This document shows positions 8,765 to 17,375 of a DNA stretch of 64,000 nt, one piece after another (position 1 is the first letter of the stretch; each line of letters starts with the position of its first letter). Source of the stretch: Vulcanisaeta thermophila (GTDB lineage Archaea; Thermoproteota; Thermoprotei; Thermoproteales; Thermocladiaceae); assembly GCF_001748385.1 (NCBI RefSeq), contig NZ_BCLI01000010.1, forward strand, positions 1 through 64,000, written 5' to 3'. Under the pieces are notes generated by a model, which saw nothing but the letters and a program-made list of their open reading frames with translations, had not been told where the DNA came from and did not search any database. Made by a program: the position numbers and the translations under genes.

Positions 8765-9225
8765 TGTATATGGCGTCGAGAGCCCCGGTTCTTTATGGTG
8801 ACATTGTTTGGATAATGACGGTGGTTGGTTTAGTTATAGCGTCTGTGGGTCTTGTACTATTAATACCGACGAATCATTTTGGTTTCCACTGTATGTTAAC
8901 CGAAACCCTCTCGGGCAAACCCCCAGGGGATATACATGCATGCGTAAACCCATCAGTTATAAACGTAATGGTTCATTTAACTGCATCAGCACTCATAATT
9001 AAGCTCAACATGGATTCAAGTTCAAACTATATCATACCAATGCTACTCATAATGATCGGCATTGGCTTAATGGGTGCGGCAGCAATCATTGGATTATTAA
9101 TATCCGCTTTAGTACTATTTAAATCTGGAAATGCTATAAACATTATGTATGCAATTATTTCATTAGTTATATTAGTAATTACTTTATTAACCTTGTTGGG
9201 TATAATAAGTGTTAAGGGAGTGTAG
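8764..9225 (+). CDS. Four-helix membrane protein coupled to TauE-like gene
   Basis: I do not recognise the family. The roughly 153-residue protein has about four membrane helices. Helices 1 and 2 are joined by a loop carrying two cysteines, in HCMLTE and HACVNPS, that could face outward and pair. The ATG at 8764 overlaps the upstream stop as TGATG; a GTG at 8758 or an ATG at 8770 are alternatives. Its high AT content matches the TauE-like gene, so it is probably an accessory subunit of that exporter acquired with it. Confidence 0.65.
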   Translation: MYMASRAPVLYGDIVWIMTVVGLVIASVGLVLLIPTNHFGFHCMLTETLSGKPPGDIHACVNPSVINVMVHLTASALIIKLNMDSSSNYIIPMLLIMIGIGLMGAAAIIGLLISALVLFKSGNAINIMYAIISLVILVITLLTLLGIISVKGV

Positions 9226-9304
9226 CAACAAAGAAAAATATATTCAAAAATTATAAAGGTTAAGTTAAAGATGTTAATACCATTGTAGTGAGCTATGTAT
9301 TTAG

Positions 9305-9370
9305 AGGTATAGTAATACCTGACTAGGGTAAGTTAGCTGTTAAAAGTCCTTCTAATTCCTTAAAGGAATT
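9305..9370. promoter_or_regulatory. Two inverted repeats upstream of winged-helix gene
   Basis: AGGTAT-AGTA-ATACCT lies at 9305-9320 and AATTCCTT-A-AAGGAATT at 9354-9370, the second with perfect 8-bp arms. They sit upstream of a TATA-like TTTTATTAAAT (about 9394-9404) that precedes ATG 9430 by about 30 nt. Position and symmetry suit operators, perhaps for the adjacent DNA-binding protein. The 204-bp gap holds no other recognisable feature. Confidence 0.4.
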
Positions 9371-9429
9371 TCTACATTAGGAACTAGTGGTAAGTTTTAT
9401 TAAATTGTTTTGAGTTCTGATAATTCGTA

Positions 9430-9831
9430 ATGAGCATTGATGTTAATTCGTTAATTAAGCAGCCAAGCGATTTAGAGATGAAAATACTAGCCCGCATATA
9501 TCACTATGGACCAGATACACCCTGGCTCCTGGCCAGGAGACCCCTGAGCGCCACTGGGTGGAGATCCATAGTCCCGGAGGATGAGGTTGAGAGAGCCGTG
9601 AACCACCTGGTGAGCCTTGGCTTACTCCAGGAGTTTAGGGGTTCGCTGAAGGGGCGCGTAACGAGCTCCGTAAAGCCATGGCTCAAGGTTAAACAGAGAA
9701 ACCCGGAACGTAGGGGCAGGGGAATTTACTACGACCTAACCAAGCTCGGCAGGAAGGTAGCCAGTGTGGCATGGAAGGAATACGTGAGGCCCACGAAACA
9801 GGGCAAAAACACCAACCAGCATAATCAATGA
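9430..9831 (+). CDS. Winged-helix DNA-binding protein (DUF2250-like)
   Basis: A 133-residue protein with an N-terminal winged-helix region at about residues 15-75, including the recognition-helix-like EDEVERAVNHLVSLGLL. A basic linker rich in Lys and Arg (about 76-100) and the C-terminal YDLTKLGRKVASVAW follow, which is the usual final wing/helix of archaeal regulators. The layout resembles the archaeal DUF2250 family; that assignment is from memory. Inverted repeats in its upstream region suggest autoregulation. It stands alone, with gene debris downstream. Confidence 0.65.
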   Translation: MSIDVNSLIKQPSDLEMKILARIYHYGPDTPWLLARRPLSATGWRSIVPEDEVERAVNHLVSLGLLQEFRGSLKGRVTSSVKPWLKVKQRNPERRGRGIYYDLTKLGRKVASVAWKEYVRPTKQGKNTNQHNQ

Positions 9832-9910
9832 CCTTCTGTCCCCATAAACGACCAAACCAAGCCTAATCCCAACGATATTAAGAACGCATCCATGCCTCAG
9901 TTATTTATGG

Positions 9911-10024
9911 CTAATATGGCTTGTTCCCGCCATCTAATCCTGCGAACCCATTCATGATTCGGTATTTACCTGGAACCCTAATCCACACCCCATAGGCCAG
10001 GTCGGGCAGACCATGCCTAATCTC
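9911..10024 (-). pseudogene. Gene remnant, 37 codons
   Basis: The minus strand of this 260-bp gap carries an open stretch with protein-like composition between two stop codons, reading ...RHGLPDLAYGVW... and ...NGFAGLDGGNKPY before TAG at 9911-9913. It has no start codon, and a stop lies immediately upstream at 10025-10027. It looks like the 3' tail of a decayed gene of unknown family. The rest of 9832-10091 shows nothing recognisable. Confidence 0.3.
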
Positions 10025-10091
10025 TTAGTTGCACCATAAACTGGTAATTTATGTGATGTAAAGAAAAAGTTTTAATAATTATTAATTATTA

Positions 10092-11009
10092 ATGGTGTTA
10101 GGTGGGTTTGTAAGTATGTCAATAGTTGAAAGGGTCTTAAGGGGTTCCTTTGATATGCATGTGCACACGGGACCCGACTTAATACCCAGAGCCCTTGATG
10201 ATTTAGAGATGGCTAGGTTATTTAGGAATGATGGATTTAGCGGTTTCGTCATTAAGAACCACTACACGCCGACCTACGATAGGGCTTATCTAGTTAATAG
10301 GGTTATTGATGGGGTAAAGGTCTTTGGTGGTGTTGTGCTGAATGATACCGTGGGAGGGCTGAATCCAAGGGTTGTTGATGTGGCCGGTAGAATGGGAGCC
10401 TTAGTCGTGTGGTTCCCCACTGTAGACTCACTAAATGAACGTAAAGAACTAAGTAAGTGGGAGAACCATCCTCACCCACCTGCGTGGGCTCATGTGCAAC
10501 TGGAGCTACGTAATAAGGGATTGCTTGGTGAGGGATTAACCATACTTGATTCCGAGGGTAGGATAAAACCCGTGGTTGATGAAATACTGGAACTAATAAG
10601 GCAGTACGACATGGTACTCGCCACGGGCCACCTAAGCCCCATTGAGGGTATGGCGCTCGTTAAGAGGGCCATTGAGAAGGGGGTTAGGAAGATAGTGGTG
10701 ACACACCCCGACTTCCCAACAACTAGGTATACATTGGAGCAGCAGAGGGAATTGGCTAACCACGGGGCTTACTTGGAAAGAACCTTTGAGAATGTACTAG
10801 CTGGGCGTGTCACCGTGAATGAATACGTAAGAGTGATTGTGGAAACTGGGATAGAGCACAACATACTCAGCTCAGACCTGGGGCAGGTTAACAACCCACC
10901 ACCAACCGTGGGCCTTAGGGAGTTCGTGAGGCAATTAATTGAGGGTGGATTATCCCCAGACGATGTGGAGGTAATGATTAAGGAGAACCCACAAAAACTC
11001 ATACATTAA
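10092..11009 (+). CDS. Metal-dependent hydrolase, DUF6282-like
   Basis: A 305-residue TIM-barrel-type amidohydrolase relative. The N-terminal metal motif HVH is at residues 23-25 (FDMHVHTGPD). KNHYTP near residue 55, ATGHLSP near 180, VTHPDFP near 205 and SSDLGQ near 260 supply the other histidine and aspartate ligands expected of the superfamily. The HVHTGPD start and SDLGQ are typical of DUF6282 proteins, whose substrate is unknown. A TTTTAATAA box lies about 19 nt before ATG 10092; ATG 10116 is the alternative. The gene ends in a 4-bp overlap with the convergent AAA ATPase. Confidence 0.75.
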   Translation: MVLGGFVSMSIVERVLRGSFDMHVHTGPDLIPRALDDLEMARLFRNDGFSGFVIKNHYTPTYDRAYLVNRVIDGVKVFGGVVLNDTVGGLNPRVVDVAGRMGALVVWFPTVDSLNERKELSKWENHPHPPAWAHVQLELRNKGLLGEGLTILDSEGRIKPVVDEILELIRQYDMVLATGHLSPIEGMALVKRAIEKGVRKIVVTHPDFPTTRYTLEQQRELANHGAYLERTFENVLAGRVTVNEYVRVIVETGIEHNILSSDLGQVNNPPPTVGLREFVRQLIEGGLSPDDVEVMIKENPQKLIH

Positions 11010-12022
11010 CCCTCCAGCACCCTTTTAACGGCTTCCCTGTGAAGTGGACTCTGCCAAGCAACCCTCCTGCCAATGCCCAATTCAGGGTATCTCTCAGGGG
11101 GTGGTTCATCAATCCAGGACTCGACGTCTCGATCGGGTATGTTGTCAAGTACCAGGTTTAATTCGACGAGCTTCTCTAGGAGGCTCATCCTTTCCCTCAC
11201 GAATAGGGTGTCTGGATCATCCACAGCCTCCTGTAGCCACCTTCTCTCAACACCACTTAAGCTCTCAATGAACTTCCTGAGCCCCCTGGTCTCGATAATG
11301 TCCCTCAAAACCTCATTGACATCCCACCTAGCCTTATACAACTCCTCAAGCATCTTGGGATTACCGCCCGTTAACCCCCAGGCCTCCTCGAAGTCTGGCT
11401 TAACACCGGGCACTTGATCATATAACTGCCTGAATCCCTCCATTGCCATATTCCAAAGGGGCCTTATACTAGCCCACCTGTGACGCCCAATCTCCCCCCT
11501 TGAAACACCCTCGCTTGTGGCTGCTATGGTGATTATTTTCTCGTAGTGCTCAGGCGGGTATTCTATTAGATTGAGTAGTGCCTTAACGTAGAGTGCTGAT
11601 TCCCTCGCCCCAATTACCTGGAATGCATCATCAACGATAACCGCAATCCTACCCCGCGTAACCCTAATAAGCTCCTTAGCCACATCGAAGGTTAGCCAGA
11701 CCAATCTACCCAATGCATCCTGGCTAATGGCCTCCCTAATCATGGCTAGGAACCTATCCCTTAAGTCAACGGCGTGAACCTCGGTTAAGAACTCCCTATT
11801 AATTGGATTAACATAAACAACATCAAAACCCAACCCCCTAAGCAACTCCACGGACTGCCTAAGCCAGGCAGTCTTACCACAACCCTCAGGTCCGTAGACA
11901 ACCTGTACCTTAACCATGCCCTCCCTAGCCCATTCCTCAACACGCCTAAGGGCTCGGTCCCTATCAACGAAATCAACATGAACACCGGCAAAGCTAAGCT
12001 TAATCCTTCCCACGGTGGCCAA
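11006..12022 (-). CDS. AAA-type ATPase, archaeal ATPase family
   Basis: A 338-residue P-loop ATPase of the archaeal/STAND-like type. Walker A GPEGCGKT is at 44-51, Walker B IAVIVDD ends at 132, a sensor-like AATSEG is near 168-173 and GGNPKMLEEL near 216 matches the conserved GxP lid helix. A C-terminal helical/winged region of about 100 residues follows. Such proteins are abundant in Thermoproteales and mostly uncharacterised. It lies 85 bp downstream of a PaREP1-like gene on the same strand, and the pair may act together. The function is unknown. Confidence 0.8.
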   Translation of the reverse strand: MATVGRIKLSFAGVHVDFVDRDRALRRVEEWAREGMVKVQVVYGPEGCGKTAWLRQSVELLRGLGFDVVYVNPINREFLTEVHAVDLRDRFLAMIREAISQDALGRLVWLTFDVAKELIRVTRGRIAVIVDDAFQVIGARESALYVKALLNLIEYPPEHYEKIITIAATSEGVSRGEIGRHRWASIRPLWNMAMEGFRQLYDQVPGVKPDFEEAWGLTGGNPKMLEELYKARWDVNEVLRDIIETRGLRKFIESLSGVERRWLQEAVDDPDTLFVRERMSLLEKLVELNLVLDNIPDRDVESWIDEPPPERYPELGIGRRVAWQSPLHREAVKRVLEG

Positions 12023-12107
12023 AGCCCAAACCCTCCTTTAATACCTTTAGCTTCCCAGTGTCCCCTCCCTTAATCACATTACTAACTAGACCTTGCCCTG
12101 CAGGATC

Positions 12108-12662
12108 CTACCCCTTACTGAGCTCTTCACAGAGCTCTTTAAGTGCCTTCTCCAACTCTTCACTCCATTTTACCCTACCCTTCAATTCCCCAACCCACCT
12201 CACCAGTTCACTCATTAATAGCTTAATATCAACAGCAGCCTCCTCCCTACTCCTATACTTCGATAGGGCCAGGTCTGGGTCTGGCCCATTGTATTGGTAA
12301 TCATGGAGATTCAACGCCGTGTTTGTGGCGAAGGAAATTCCCGAATACCCAACCTCCTCAAGCATTTGTGAGAGGGTCTTCAACCTGCTTGTTGGAACCC
12401 TTGGTACCGCCTTACTCATTAGCCACTGCTTCTCCTCATCAGTCCTAGCAAGCCCAAGCAACCTGTCAATCTCAAGCCTAAGTAAGGCCGCCAGAAGAGC
12501 CCTCCATGCCTGAAAAGCCTTACCAGCCGCATTCCTAACAAGCCCATCCCTGAGGAACCTAACGGCCAACCCAGCCTCAACCAGGGCCTCAAGCAACCTA
12601 GCACTCACATAATCCTCAGCGGTTGGCTTAGGCAGCGGCTTCCCAACAACCTCCATATCCAT
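12108..12662 (-). CDS. PaREP1-family protein (HEPN-like)
   Basis: A 184-residue all-helical protein with the features of PaREP1/PaREP8 repeats first named in Pyrobaculum: an N-terminal helix containing SARLLEALVEAGLA, the segment AGKAFQAWRALLAALL, and a C-terminal NLHDYQYNGPDPD loop with REEA after it. PaREP1 proteins are thought to adopt a HEPN-like four-helix fold and some occur with nucleotidyltransferase or ATPase partners. No RNase-type RxxxxH motif is obvious, so activity is unclear. The gene is just upstream of the AAA ATPase on the same strand. Confidence 0.7.
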   Translation of the reverse strand: MDMEVVGKPLPKPTAEDYVSARLLEALVEAGLAVRFLRDGLVRNAAGKAFQAWRALLAALLRLEIDRLLGLARTDEEKQWLMSKAVPRVPTSRLKTLSQMLEEVGYSGISFATNTALNLHDYQYNGPDPDLALSKYRSREEAAVDIKLLMSELVRWVGELKGRVKWSEELEKALKELCEELSKG

Positions 12663-12707
12663 AATCAGTCACTAACTCACCATCAATAACTTAAATACTT
12701 ACTCTAA

Positions 12708-12872
12708 TACTTACTCTCTAATGAGGCAGCCGAACTAATAAGGCAGTATGGTACTTGGTACGATCACGATGAAATAAACAATCCGCCACTGATTAATCGA
12801 TACCCATCAACCTACATAAGTAATGATTTACAGTACCCCACGAAGCCTAGTTTGTACAGAGTGGTGCCCTAG
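12708..12872 (+). pseudogene. Open-frame remnant without start codon
   Basis: A 54-codon open stretch with protein-like composition (for example ...AAELIRQYGTWYDHDE... and ...QYPTKPSLYRVVP) runs from a stop at 12705-12707 to TAG at 12870-12872 with no ATG or GTG in a sensible place. It is probably the end of a decayed gene; I do not recognise the family. It occupies most of the 284-bp gap before hyuA. Confidence 0.3.
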
Positions 12873-12914
12873 CGATATTACCTCTCACCTACGCATTGCA
12901 ATTAATTCGCTAAA

Positions 12915-12924
12915 ACATATAACC
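12915..12924 (+). promoter_or_regulatory. TATA box for hyuA operon
   Basis: ACATATAACC is centred about 27 nt before ATG 12947, consistent with a leaderless hyuAB transcript. Confidence 0.5.
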
Positions 12925-12946
12925 TTATTGCTGTTCCAGGGTTTGT

Positions 12947-14911
12947 ATGGTTGTTGTTGCTGTTGATGTTGGTGGTACGTTCACGGACTTCGTTGTCCTA
13001 AGGGATGATGGCTCCATCGAGTCATTCAAGGTCCTCAGCACACCCAGGAGCCCTGAGGTGGCTGTTTTTGAGGGTCTTAGGAGGATTAATGCCCATGTTG
13101 ATGAGGTTTTGCATGCAACCACCATTGGGACCAATGCCCTACTCGGTCAGGTGGGCCTTGAACTGCCCAGGGTTGCTCTATTCACCACCAAGGGTTTTAG
13201 GGATGTTATTGAGATTGGCCGTCAGAATAGGCCCAGGCTTTATGATTTATTCTTTGATAAGCCCAGGCCCCTTGTGCCCAGGGAGCTTAGGTTCGAGGTT
13301 GATGAGAGGACGCTGGCCGATGGTAGGGTGGTTAAGGAGGTTGATCCGAGTGAGGTGGAGGAGTACGCGGTTAGGGCTAAGTCCCTGGGTGTGGTTTCCG
13401 TGGCCGTATCCTACCTACACTCGTACATGAACCCCAGTAATGAGGAGGTTACGGGCAGGGTACTCACTAAGTACTTTAACTACGTAACTCTCTCGAGTAG
13501 GGTTGCCCCCGAGCCCAGGGAGTACGAGAGGACCTCAACCGCTGTGGTGAATGCCGTACTAATGCCCATTGTTAGTCAGTACATTAGTAGGTTTTCCGAG
13601 GGACTCAGGGAGCTTGGCGTGGGTAGGTTCTTCATAATGTCCAGCTCAGGTGGTTTGGTGAATAGTGACGAGGCTGTTCAGAGGCCCGTTCAGTTGATTG
13701 AGTCGGGGCCCGCAGCTGGTGCGGTTGCGGCTGCGGAGTACTCTAGGGTGATTGGCGTTAGGAATGTCATTGGTTTCGACATGGGTGGGACCACGGCTAA
13801 GGCATCGTCAATAGTCAATCACGAGCCCGAGGTAACCACCGAGTACGAGGTTGGTGGTGAGGTTCACCATGGTAGGTTGGTTAAGGGTAGTGGCTACCCC
13901 GTGAGGTTCCCGTTTATAGACCTTGCCGAGGTATCCTCAGGCGGTGGCACCATTATTTGGCGTGATGAGGCCGGTGCCTTGAGAGTTGGGCCCCTCAGCG
14001 CTGGTGCTGATCCAGGGCCCATTTGCTATGGCAGGGGTGGTACAGAACCAACACTCACGGATGCCAACCTGGTCCTGGGTAGGATTGGGGATTACCTCCT
14101 TGGTGGTGAAATGAAACTGAATAGGGAGGGCGCCATTAAGGGCCTGGGCAGGTTAGGTGACCCTGTTGATGTTGCCCTAAATGCCATTAGGCTTGCCAAT
14201 ATCGAGATGGCCAGGGCTGTGAGGCTGGTAACGGTCGAGAGGGGGCTCAACCCAGGTGACTTTGCCTTAATGGCCTTTGGAGGCGCCAGTCCCCAGCATG
14301 CCGCGGAGATTGCTGAGGAGCTTGGTATAAGCACGGTAATCATACCACCCGAACCCGGCGCATTCTCAGCCCTTGGTTTGCTAATGGCCGATGAGAGGTT
14401 CGAGGCGAGGATTTCATACCCGAAGGACCTAGAGGAGGGCTTCACGAAGCTTGAGGAGGAGTTGAGCCAAAGGCTTAGTAACGTGTCCTACTTCCTCAGA
14501 TACGCCGACGTTAGGTACGTGGGCCAAGGTTGGGAGTTAACGGTGCCCGTGGGTAGGCCCGCTAGGATTGAGGATGTGGAGAGGACCTTTAATGAGAAGC
14601 ACCAGGCAACCTACGGGTTTAGGTTGAGCAAACCCATTGAGGTGGTTACCATAAGGGTCTTCGCCGTCATAACGAGGGTTAAGCCCAGGTTTGGGGCTAA
14701 GAAACTCGAGGGTGAGGCAAAGCCCAGGTACTTCAGGAGGGTCTTCTTTGATGGTTGGGTTGAGGTCCCCGTTTACTGGCGTGGTGACATACCCATGGGG
14801 CAGGTTATTGAGGGGCCAGCCATAATTGAGGAGTATGGCTCAACAATAGTGGTACCACCCAGGTGGAGGGCTGAGGTTGGTGAGAATTCTGAGGTGGTTA
14901 TGAGGAGGTGA
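12947..14911 (+). CDS. hyuA: Hydantoinase/oxoprolinase subunit A
   Basis: This is the ATP-hydrolysing subunit of the hydantoinase/5-oxoprolinase family, 654 residues. The actin-like fold phosphate loops are clear: DVGGTFTDF at about 6-14, GTNALLG at about 62-68, ESGPAAGA at about 249-256 and FDMGGTT at about 275-281. A C-terminal beta-rich domain ends with [12 protein letters not shown] near 622. With subunit B it should open a cyclic amide (N-methylhydantoin, 5-oxoproline or similar) at the cost of ATP, or carboxylate a ketone as in acetone carboxylase relatives. Sequence alone does not settle the substrate. The stop overlaps the GTG of subunit B (GTGA). The neighbouring peptide transporters would suit a role in peptide or pyroglutamate breakdown. 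Confidence 0.9.
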   Translation: MVVVAVDVGGTFTDFVVLRDDGSIESFKVLSTPRSPEVAVFEGLRRINAHVDEVLHATTIGTNALLGQVGLELPRVALFTTKGFRDVIEIGRQNRPRLYDLFFDKPRPLVPRELRFEVDERTLADGRVVKEVDPSEVEEYAVRAKSLGVVSVAVSYLHSYMNPSNEEVTGRVLTKYFNYVTLSSRVAPEPREYERTSTAVVNAVLMPIVSQYISRFSEGLRELGVGRFFIMSSSGGLVNSDEAVQRPVQLIESGPAAGAVAAAEYSRVIGVRNVIGFDMGGTTAKASSIVNHEPEVTTEYEVGGEVHHGRLVKGSGYPVRFPFIDLAEVSSGGGTIIWRDEAGALRVGPLSAGADPGPICYGRGGTEPTLTDANLVLGRIGDYLLGGEMKLNREGAIKGLGRLGDPVDVALNAIRLANIEMARAVRLVTVERGLNPGDFALMAFGGASPQHAAEIAEELGISTVIIPPEPGAFSALGLLMADERFEARISYPKDLEEGFTKLEEELSQRLSNVSYFLRYADVRYVGQGWELTVPVGRPARIEDVERTFNEKHQATYGFRLSKPIEVVTIRVFAVITRVKPRFGAKKLEGEAKPRYFRRVFFDGWVEVPVYWRGDIPMGQVIEGPAIIEEYGSTIVVPPRWRAEVGENSEVVMRR

Positions 14912-16473
14912 TTGGGGTGGTTTCCTGGGAGATCATTTACAGGGCTTCGGTCTTCATAGCCGAGGAGATGGGCGTGGCGCTCAAGCGCTCGGCATTCTCA
15001 CCCAATATACGTGAGAGGATGGACCACAGCTGTGCCATTACGGACGCAGAGGGCAACATAGTGGCCCAGGCGGAGCACATACCAGTCCACCTGGGCAGTT
15101 TCAGGGTCGGCGTTAAGAACCTCCTTAACTGGTTAAGCAGGGAAGGCGTGGAGCTAGGGCCTGGCGACGCGGTGATTCTCAACGACCCATACATATCGGG
15201 TACTCACCTAAACGATGTGATGGTTATGCAGCCCATATACCATGGGGGTAAGTTAGTGGGTTACGTGGTTAATAAGGCCCACCACGTGGATGTGGGTGGG
15301 CCCGTGCCCGGTAGTATAAACCCGAGTGCCAGGACCATTTATGAGGAGGGGATCGTGATACCCCCCGTTAAGGTTATGGAGCATGGTGAGGTTAAGCGTG
15401 ACATCCTCAATATAATACTAAGTAACTTCAAAACGCCTGAAACCGCCCTCGGGGATATCATGGCCCAATTATCAGCGAACTCCGTGGGCGTCTCCAGGGT
15501 TTTGGAGTTAATTAATAAGTATGGTGTTGATGATGTGCTCAGGGCATGGCGCGAGAGTATTGAGTATGGTAGGAGATTAAGCCTCATGGAGATTAGCAAG
15601 TGGCCCAGGGGTGATTACGAGGCTATTGATTACATGGAACTAGGTAATGAATTACTGCCCATAAGGGTCAGGGTCACCATTAATGACAGTGGGGTAACGG
15701 CGGACTTCACGGGGACTCACGAGCAGGTGGGGGCGCCCATAAATGCGGTTTACGGGGTCACGTACTCCGCCGTATCCTTCACGATAAGGTCGTTAATACA
15801 GGCTGACGTACCAACTAATGAAGGGTTCTATAGCTTAATCAGTGTTGTGGCTCCTGAGGGATCCCTGGTAAATCCCAGGAAGCCGGCCCCAGTCTCAGGG
15901 GGTAATGTGGAGACCACCCAGAGGATTGCCGATGTGGTCTTCAGGGCATTGGCCAACGCCCTACCCAATAAGGTACCCGCCGCGGGCTCTGGAACGATGA
16001 TGAACATAATGATCGGTGGTGTTTACAGGGGCAGTTACTGGGCTTATTATGAAACCGTGGGTGGTGGGACTGGGGGTAGGCCGGGTAAGCCTGGGGTTTC
16101 GGGTGTTCACGTCAACATGACCAATACGCTGAACACGCCCATTGAGATTGCCGAGAGGCAATACCCACTGTTGTTTACCGGTTATAGGATTAGGGAGGGT
16201 AGTGGTGGTAATGGAAGGTACAGGGGTGGTGACGGAATAATAAGGTCATTCGAGGTACTAAGCCCAGCCACACTCTCAATAATGGCCGAGAGGTTCCGGA
16301 CAAGCCCCTGGGGCTTAAATGGTGGGGAGGATGGTAAGCCAGGTAGGGTAATTATAAGGAGGGTTGATGGGAGGATTGAGGAGTTACCGAGTAAGGTAAC
16401 CGTGGATCTAAAGCCAGGGGATGAGGTAATCGTGGAGACACCAGGTGGGGGTGGTTGGGGAAAACCCAATTAA
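14908..16473 (+). CDS. hyuB: Hydantoinase/oxoprolinase subunit B
   Basis: A 521-residue partner of the upstream gene. Family hallmarks are the N-terminal [11 protein letters not shown] region (36-46), [13 protein letters not shown] (91-103), the middle [28 protein letters not shown], and the glycine-rich C-terminus [15 protein letters not shown] and TPGGGGWG. The start is GTG at 14908, overlapping the stop of subunit A by 4 bp. The two subunits form the ATP-dependent amidohydrolase. The length is normal for the family. Confidence 0.9.
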   Translation: MIGVVSWEIIYRASVFIAEEMGVALKRSAFSPNIRERMDHSCAITDAEGNIVAQAEHIPVHLGSFRVGVKNLLNWLSREGVELGPGDAVILNDPYISGTHLNDVMVMQPIYHGGKLVGYVVNKAHHVDVGGPVPGSINPSARTIYEEGIVIPPVKVMEHGEVKRDILNIILSNFKTPETALGDIMAQLSANSVGVSRVLELINKYGVDDVLRAWRESIEYGRRLSLMEISKWPRGDYEAIDYMELGNELLPIRVRVTINDSGVTADFTGTHEQVGAPINAVYGVTYSAVSFTIRSLIQADVPTNEGFYSLISVVAPEGSLVNPRKPAPVSGGNVETTQRIADVVFRALANALPNKVPAAGSGTMMNIMIGGVYRGSYWAYYETVGGGTGGRPGKPGVSGVHVNMTNTLNTPIEIAERQYPLLFTGYRIREGSGGNGRYRGGDGIIRSFEVLSPATLSIMAERFRTSPWGLNGGEDGKPGRVIIRRVDGRIEELPSKVTVDLKPGDEVIVETPGGGGWGKPN

Positions 16474-16515
16474 AAGCCAAGCCGCTACCTCATTAAGACT
16501 AATAAGTGGGGAATA

Positions 16516-16525
16516 GTTTATTAAT
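16516..16525 (+). promoter_or_regulatory. TATA box for thiM
   Basis: GTTTATTAAT is centred about 26 nt before ATG 16547, which supports independent transcription of thiM rather than read-through from hyuB. Confidence 0.45.
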
Positions 16526-16546
16526 AAGTGGATTATTGATGGCTCA

Positions 16547-17347
16547 ATGACGGTGATAAATTACTGGGAGGACCTGGAGAAAATTAGGAAAACGAGGCCC
16601 CTCATACATCATTTAATGAATTTCGTGGTCATGAATGACGCCGCCAACGTAACACTGGCTGTGGGTGCCTCGCCAATAATGGCCCATGCAAGGGAGGAGG
16701 TTGAGGAGTTGGCCTCGAGGGCCAATGCCGTTTACATAAACATAGGTACATTGGATGATAGGTGGATTGAGTCCTTCATACTGGCTGGTAAGGCCGCCAA
16801 TAAGAACAATGTGCCGGTGCTACTCGACCCCGTGGGTGCTGGGGCCACTAGGCTTAGGACCGAGACCGTACGGCGTATACTCACCGAGGTCGAGGTCGAT
16901 GTTTTAAAGGGCAACGGTGGTGAGATGAAGGCCTTGGCAGGTATTGGGGGTTTGGTGAGGGGCGTTGATTCCATTGATGAGGCATCGCCTGATGTGGCTG
17001 AGAGGCTGGCTAGGGAATATGGATTAACCGCGGTGATAACGGGGGCCAGGGACTACGTATCAGACGGCAATAGGGATGCCGTGGTTAGTAATGGTACTCC
17101 AATGCTTCAGTACATAACAGGCTCAGGATGCATGGTGGGTAGTGTCATCTCCAGCTTCATGGCCGTGAATAGGGATTACTTCACGGCATCAATAGAGGGC
17201 TTGGTCACATTCGAAATAGCTGCTGAGAAGGCCGAAAGGAGGTCCAGGGGGCCAGCATCACTGAAATTGAACTTAATTGATGAGTTATACAACATGAAAC
17301 CTAGTGATTACGTTCTGGCCAGGGTGGAGCTGAGGAACACAACGTAA
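16547..17347 (+). CDS. thiM: Hydroxyethylthiazole kinase
   Basis: Phosphorylates 4-methyl-5-(2-hydroxyethyl)thiazole for thiamine salvage. The 266 residues carry the family's blocks: NFVVMNDAANVTLAVGASPIM (26-45 region; M45 is the substrate-pocket residue), LDPVGAGATRLR (93-104), KGNGGEMKAL (121-130) and the catalytic/anion-hole loop TGSGCMVGS (191-199) with C195. The usual partner thiE is not nearby. It follows hyuB by 73 bp on the same strand but has its own promoter-like box. Confidence 0.93.
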   Translation: MTVINYWEDLEKIRKTRPLIHHLMNFVVMNDAANVTLAVGASPIMAHAREEVEELASRANAVYINIGTLDDRWIESFILAGKAANKNNVPVLLDPVGAGATRLRTETVRRILTEVEVDVLKGNGGEMKALAGIGGLVRGVDSIDEASPDVAERLAREYGLTAVITGARDYVSDGNRDAVVSNGTPMLQYITGSGCMVGSVISSFMAVNRDYFTASIEGLVTFEIAAEKAERRSRGPASLKLNLIDELYNMKPSDYVLARVELRNTT

Positions 17348-17375
17348 AACCACCATGACTTAAGAATTAAAATCA

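Noticed and set aside
14092-14445. Minus-strand frame inside hyuA
   Set aside because: Shadow of the codon pattern of hyuA; no promoter or motif.
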